Assembly (NCBI GenBank): GCA_023417975.1
Contig: JAEZDX010000115.1
Coordinates: forward strand, 1 to 10,344
Direction: 5' to 3'
DNA length: 10,344 nt
Source: Bacillota bacterium
GTDB lineage: Bacteria; Bacillota; Clostridia; Clostridiales; Clostridiaceae
Below are positions 7,009-10,344 of this stretch, piece by piece. The number at the start of each line of letters is the position of its first letter. Position 1 is the stretch's first letter. The notes beneath the pieces are model-generated. The model was not told where the DNA came from. It searched no databases and worked only from the letters and a program-made list of their open reading frames with translations. The position numbers were made by a program, and so were the translations under genes.

Positions 7009-7017
7009 CTCTGCAAA

Positions 7018-7024
7018 CCACCTC
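7018..7024 (-). promoter_or_regulatory. Ribosome binding site that fixes the AnfO-family start
   Basis: The minus strand reads GAGGTGG nine bases before the ATG at 7008-7006. The alternative upstream ATG at 7026 would overlap this sequence. Confidence 0.8.
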
Positions 7025-7154
7025 ATTTATACCTTAAATATAACCATGCTAGGTAATATCAATAGGTTCTTTATTTTATTATAGTTTTCAGCAGCTTCTA
7101 ATAATGTATATTTTTTACTAAGAGCAAAAAATACTAAATTAAAAATGTAATCGA

Positions 7155-7167
7155 ATAGATTATCTAT
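7155..7167. promoter_or_regulatory. Inverted repeat in the divergent spacer, possible operator
   Basis: ATAGAT-T-ATCTAT is a perfect 6-bp inverted repeat around one base. It lies between the divergent AnfO-family and Cys-tail genes, where a regulator could act on both. The base composition makes a chance origin quite possible. Confidence 0.2.
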
Positions 7168-7208
7168 ACTATTGCTATATTAATAAATCCGTGTGAAGCA
7201 ATTGTTCA

Positions 7209-7239
7209 TTGAACCTCTTACTATAAAGAAAAGTATAAT
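7209..7239 (+). promoter_or_regulatory. Possible sigma-70-type promoter of the Cys-tail repeat gene
   Basis: TTGAAC at 7209-7214 and a perfect TATAAT at 7234-7239 are separated by 19 bp, a little longer than ideal. The -10 element is about 35 bp before the ATG and 18 bp before the AAGGAGGG ribosome binding site (7256-7263). Confidence 0.4.
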
Positions 7240-7274
7240 TATTATTATATATTGTAAGGAGGGTTCCATTTGCT

Positions 7275-8222
7275 ATGAACGATGTTGAAACAATCTTAGG
7301 CATATTAGAAGGAGTATCCGTCTGTGATTTTTATGATGACAACTCTATCAGAGATTGCATATTAAATAAATGCAATATACTAAAAACTCAATACGGTGAA
7401 CTTATTCCTCAATATGAAGATAACGGTATAAGGCGAAAAAATCTACATTCACTATCCTTTTTTAAAAACGGCAATATAAAATATATTTCACTACAGTCCC
7501 AGACTTCCGTTAAAACCGGTATAGGAGATATTTGTGCTGAATATATTACCTTTTATGATGATATGACCATAAAAAGAGTTTTTCCTCTAAACGGGAAGCT
7601 GTCCGGTTATTGGTCTGAGGATGATGAATTTGAGCTGGCAAAGGAAATAGAGTTTCATATGTCTATCGGAGATTTTAAATGCAAGGTTATAGGAATACAA
7701 TTTTATAAAAACGGTAATGTCAAAAGTATCACTTTGTGGCCAAAAAGTAAAATCGAAATCAATACGCCTTTTGGCGCAATTGCCATCAGAATCGGACTAT
7801 CCTTTTACGAAAATGGAAATATTAAGTCCTTGGAACCTCGAATACCAACAACCATCGAAACGCCAATAGGTCGAATAACTGCTTTTGATTCAGCTGCTAA
7901 TGGGATAAATGGAGACAAAAACTCCCTTTGTTTCACAGAAGATGGCTTTCTTAAGGCTTTGTCCACCTCTTCTAATTTAGTGGAAGTTACAGATTTCTCG
8001 GGAAATATAGAACTATATAAACCACTTATCACACAAAGTATGCTTGGCGGAGCTGAAAAGGAATTAATGCCGATGAAGATTGAGTTTAATAAAAATAAAG
8101 TAAAGTTTAATAATTCGTCTGAGTACGATATTGGTATATTCAATTTCTCCATAAAAAAATATGCTCCAAATTTGCAGCATACTTGTTCTTCCTGCAGCTC
8201 ATGCACAGGATGCAGTACCTAG
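7275..8222 (+). CDS. Repeat protein (YwqK/MORN-like) with a C-terminal CxxCxxCxxC tail, function unknown
   Basis: I do not recognise a function for this 315-residue protein. It has no evident signal peptide or membrane segment. About five copies of a short beta-type unit are visible, with a core like FYxNGNIKSI: residues 60-72, 91-103, 140-153, 174-186 and 217-229. Between the copies are stretches such as TPFGAI or TPIGRI. The pattern resembles YwqK/MORN-type repeat proteins, whose roles vary. The last twelve residues hold four cysteines spaced CxxCxxCxxC (304, 307, 310, 313), suggesting a metal or Fe-S site or a thiol cluster. AAGGAGGG (7256-7263) precedes the ATG by 11 nt. It is the only plus-strand gene, divergent from the AnfO-family gene and convergent with the ABC exporter. 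Co-regulation with the AnfO-family gene is a guess from layout. Confidence 0.88.
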   Translation: MNDVETILGILEGVSVCDFYDDNSIRDCILNKCNILKTQYGELIPQYEDNGIRRKNLHSLSFFKNGNIKYISLQSQTSVKTGIGDICAEYITFYDDMTIKRVFPLNGKLSGYWSEDDEFELAKEIEFHMSIGDFKCKVIGIQFYKNGNVKSITLWPKSKIEINTPFGAIAIRIGLSFYENGNIKSLEPRIPTTIETPIGRITAFDSAANGINGDKNSLCFTEDGFLKALSTSSNLVEVTDFSGNIELYKPLITQSMLGGAEKELMPMKIEFNKNKVKFNNSSEYDIGIFNFSIKKYAPNLQHTCSSCSSCTGCST

Positions 8223-8255
8223 AAGTGTACTGCATCCTGTCTTGACCATTTCTTC
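8205..8255 (+). terminator. Long hairpin spanning the end of the Cys-tail gene, likely terminator
   Basis: Arms at 8205-8218 (ACAGGATGCAGTAC) and 8227-8240 (GTACTGCATCCTGT) form a perfect 14-bp stem with an 8-nt loop. The stop codon (8220-8222) is in the loop and the left arm encodes the last residues, including the final cysteine. The tail downstream is pyrimidine-rich (8239-8257) but has no long T run. No T tract follows on the minus strand, so it serves the plus-strand gene better than the convergent ABC gene. Confidence 0.72.
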
Positions 8256-8281
8256 TTAAAAGTTTTAAATTATTAATCAAA

Positions 8282-10105
8282 CTATAAGCTCATACCTGTT
8301 CTAAACTGACTGTTATACAGTGCTGCATAAAATCCATCTCTTTCTATCAATTCGTAGTGTGTTCCTTTTTCAACAATTTTACCGTCATTTATTGCAAGTA
8401 TAACATCCGCATTTCTTATAGTACTTAACCTATGTGCTATTACAAAGGTGGTTTTACCTTTCATAAGATTAAGCATAGCATTCTGTATTGCAATTTCAGT
8501 TCTAGTATCAATAGATGATGTAGCTTCATCCAAAATTAGTATTGAAGACTGTGATAATATAGCCCTTGCTATAGCTAGTAATTGACGTTGACCATGAGAT
8601 AAGTTGCTTCCGTTATCTGACAACACCGTGTCATAGCCATGTGGCAATTGCTTTATAAAGTGATGGGCATTTGCAAGCTTTGCAGCTTTTTTAACCTCTT
8701 CATTTGTAGCCGTCAATCTTCCGTATCTTATGTTCTCCATCACACTTTCAGAAAACAGAAAAGTATCTTGAAGTACTATTGATATTGATTTTCTCAGGCT
8801 GTCTCTTTTTATACCATCAATATTTATATGGTCAAAGAATATATGTCCACTATCTATATCATAAAACTTAGTAAGAAGATTGATAATCGTTGTCTTTCCT
8901 GATCCTGTGGGACCGACAATAGCTACAGTCTGTCCCTCTTTAACCTCAACGCTTATATCGTTCAATACTTTCTTCCCTTGAACATAAGAGAAGCTAACAT
9001 GCTTCAAAAGAACTTGTCCTCTCAAACTGTCTAATTGTACTGCTTCCGTACTATCCATTTCTTTTGCCTCGTCTATTATTTCAAATACTCTCTCTGCGCC
9101 TGCTAATGCCGATTGTATTGTATTAAAAATATTAAGTAATTCATTTATTGGTCTAGTAAAATTTCTCATATATAATATAAAAGTAAAAATCACTCCAACT
9201 GTCAGTTTCATACCTGAAAGAGCTAAATAACCGCCGCAAACTGCCACAATCAAATAGGTGAGATTATTAATAAAATTGTTTATCGGTCCCATCATGCCCG
9301 ACAGTCCTTGCGCAAATATAGCACTTTTCGTAAGTTTACCATTAACCTTAGCGAACTCATTTTTCACAAATTCTTCCTGTGAAAATAGCAGCACTGCCTT
9401 TTGCCCCGATACCATTTCTTCTATATATCCATTCAAATCACCTAACTGCTTTTGCTGTTTTACAAAAAAAGGCTGAGTCTTTTTTACAAGAATTTTAGTT
9501 GCTAACAGCATAATTGGCATGGTCACTATACCTATTAAAGTTAATATAGGGCTCAATAGCAGCATAGCAATAAACATTCCTACAATGTTTATTACTCCTG
9601 AAAAAAGCTGAGTAATACTTTGAGATAGAGTTGTATTTATGTTGTCCACATCGTTTGTCAGCCTGCTCATTAAATCTCCGCTGGAGTGAGTATCAAAATA
9701 TTTAAGCGGAAGTTCCTGCATGCTCATAAACAGTTCTTTTCTTATATCTGAAGAGGTCCTCTGCGCTGTATTTACCATAAGCCTATTTTGAATAAAGGTT
9801 GAAACGGTACTTATACCATAAATTGCAATCAGTATAATACAAATCCTAGCCAACCCTGACAGCTCTTTCGTTTTAATAAAATTATCTACTGTATATCCAT
9901 TGAGTCTTGTACCCACTATACTTATAATCGTAGTAATAAATGAAAATAAAAATATTAGTATTAATAGACCTTTACTTTTTACCAAATAACTCAATAACCG
10001 TTTAGTTGTTCCCTTAACATCCTTAAGCTTTTCTTTATCTTTATTAAATCTGTCCATATGGTGTCCGCCTGGTTTGCCTACTGAAAATTGTGCCTGATTA
10101 GACAT
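8282..10105 (-). CDS. ABC exporter half-transporter, catalytically complete subunit of a heterodimeric pair
   Basis: The 607-residue protein has an exporter-type membrane domain (about residues 40-330, six predicted helices) followed by a nucleotide-binding domain. Visible motifs are the A-loop Tyr374, Walker A GPTGSGKTT (398-406), Q-loop Gln446, signature LSHGQ (502-506), Walker B ILILDEATSSID with catalytic Glu527, and H-loop His558 (IAHRLSTI). The short polar N-terminus with GKPGGHH is typical of the second subunit of BmrCD/TM287-288-type exporters. These export drugs, peptides or lipids; the substrate here cannot be told. The ATG at 10105 is set by AGGAGG (10115-10120) nine bases upstream, making the in-frame extension to 10189 unlikely. 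It overlaps the stop of the upstream partner by 8 nt, so the two are co-translated. The signature has His where Gly is usual, a mild variation seen in this group as Gln. Confidence 0.94.
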   Translation of the reverse strand: MSNQAQFSVGKPGGHHMDRFNKDKEKLKDVKGTTKRLLSYLVKSKGLLILIFLFSFITTIISIVGTRLNGYTVDNFIKTKELSGLARICIILIAIYGISTVSTFIQNRLMVNTAQRTSSDIRKELFMSMQELPLKYFDTHSSGDLMSRLTNDVDNINTTLSQSITQLFSGVINIVGMFIAMLLLSPILTLIGIVTMPIMLLATKILVKKTQPFFVKQQKQLGDLNGYIEEMVSGQKAVLLFSQEEFVKNEFAKVNGKLTKSAIFAQGLSGMMGPINNFINNLTYLIVAVCGGYLALSGMKLTVGVIFTFILYMRNFTRPINELLNIFNTIQSALAGAERVFEIIDEAKEMDSTEAVQLDSLRGQVLLKHVSFSYVQGKKVLNDISVEVKEGQTVAIVGPTGSGKTTIINLLTKFYDIDSGHIFFDHINIDGIKRDSLRKSISIVLQDTFLFSESVMENIRYGRLTATNEEVKKAAKLANAHHFIKQLPHGYDTVLSDNGSNLSHGQRQLLAIARAILSQSSILILDEATSSIDTRTEIAIQNAMLNLMKGKTTFVIAHRLSTIRNADVILAINDGKIVEKGTHYELIERDGFYAALYNSQFRTGMSL

Positions 10106-10344
10106 TAGCAAGTACCTCCTCTCCCAGCTGTGAAATAGCGATACTTCGATAAATTTCATTTTCCAGCAGCAATTGCTTGTGTGTACCAATACTTGAAATC
10201 ATTCCGTCATCTAAAACAATTATTTTATCACAGTCCATTACTCCTGAAATTCTTTGAGCAATTATTAAAACCGTACTATCCTTCATCGTATTGCTTATTG
10301 ATTGCTGAAGCCTTGCTTCCGTTGCCATATCAAGGGCACTGGAC
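10098..10344 (-). CDS. ABC exporter half-transporter, degenerate-site partner, C-terminal fragment (cut by the right edge)
   Basis: About 81 C-terminal residues of an ABC ATP-binding domain are present; the start is beyond the window. The fragment opens with SSALDMATEARL, the D-loop just after Walker B, and contains IIAQRISGVMDCD, where the H-loop His of active domains is replaced by Gln. A Gln there, and the SSALD form, are typical of the degenerate subunit of heterodimeric exporters such as TM287. The internal ATG at 10328 is not the start, because the frame is open and coding to the edge. The TAA stop at 10100-10098 overlaps the start of the next subunit (ATGTCTAA), consistent with one operon and coupled translation of the pair. 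Confidence 0.92.
   Translation of the reverse strand, partial: SSALDMATEARLQQSISNTMKDSTVLIIAQRISGVMDCDKIIVLDDGMISSIGTHKQLLLENEIYRSIAISQLGEEVLANV
10115..10120 (-). promoter_or_regulatory. Ribosome binding site that fixes the start of the second ABC subunit
   Basis: The minus strand reads AGGAGG nine bases before the ATG at 10105-10103 and lies inside the coding end of the upstream ABC gene, which supports translational coupling. Confidence 0.85.

Noticed and set aside
7805..8206. Minus-strand 133-residue open frame inside the Cys-tail gene
   Set aside because: It is antisense to a gene with clear repeats and a good ribosome binding site, and its translation shows no family features.
9258..9476. 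Plus-strand open frame inside the ABC exporter gene
   Set aside because: Antisense shadow of the membrane domain, no independent support.
10106..10189. N-terminal extension of the second ABC subunit to 10189
   Set aside because: It overlaps the coding end of the upstream ABC subunit in another frame and lacks a ribosome binding site; AGGAGG at 10115-10120 supports 10105.

Overview
The window reads as a low-GC Firmicute, most likely a Clostridium-group anaerobe. Strong AGGAGG-type ribosome binding sites, many AGA/ATA codons, short AT-rich spacers and a clostridial-style gene set (cytochrome bd oxidase, a rubrerythrin-like ferritin protein, an AnfO-family protein, a heterodimeric ABC exporter) all point that way. 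Every gene except one is on the minus strand. No rRNA, tRNA, CRISPR array, insertion sequence or prophage gene was seen.

From left to right: (1) the start of cydB, cut by the window edge, and a complete cydA upstream of it; their reading frames overlap by 10 nt. They encode the two core subunits of cytochrome bd quinol oxidase. (2) A 3.9-kb gene for a 1,284-residue protein that joins a calcineurin-like metallophosphoesterase, a NACHT/STAND-type P-loop NTPase, a long helical region, an HD phosphohydrolase resembling the YfbR/HDDC2 nucleotidases, and an unassigned C-terminal tail. It has its own ribosome binding site and a terminator at each end, so it looks like a self-contained unit. This is the most interesting gene here; its architecture is that of a STAND-type conflict or anti-phage defence protein with two possible phosphohydrolase effectors. 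(3) A small ferritin-like diiron protein. (4) An AnfO-family protein with no Fe-only nitrogenase structural genes in view. (5) Divergent from it, the only plus-strand gene, a 315-residue repeat protein ending in a CxxCxxCxxC tail, whose terminator hairpin is built into its last codons. (6) Convergent with that, a complete ABC exporter half-transporter and the end of its upstream partner, cut by the right edge; the pair looks like a heterodimeric exporter with one degenerate ATP site.

The genes do not form one pathway. cydAB, the ferritin-like protein and AnfO share a loose theme of oxygen, iron and redox handling, which fits an anaerobe that meets oxygen and may fix nitrogen; that grouping is inference. 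The metallophosphoesterase-STAND-HD gene sits among these housekeeping and accessory genes as an apparent single-gene cargo. No mobile-element genes or flanking repeats were recognised by eye to show how it arrived.
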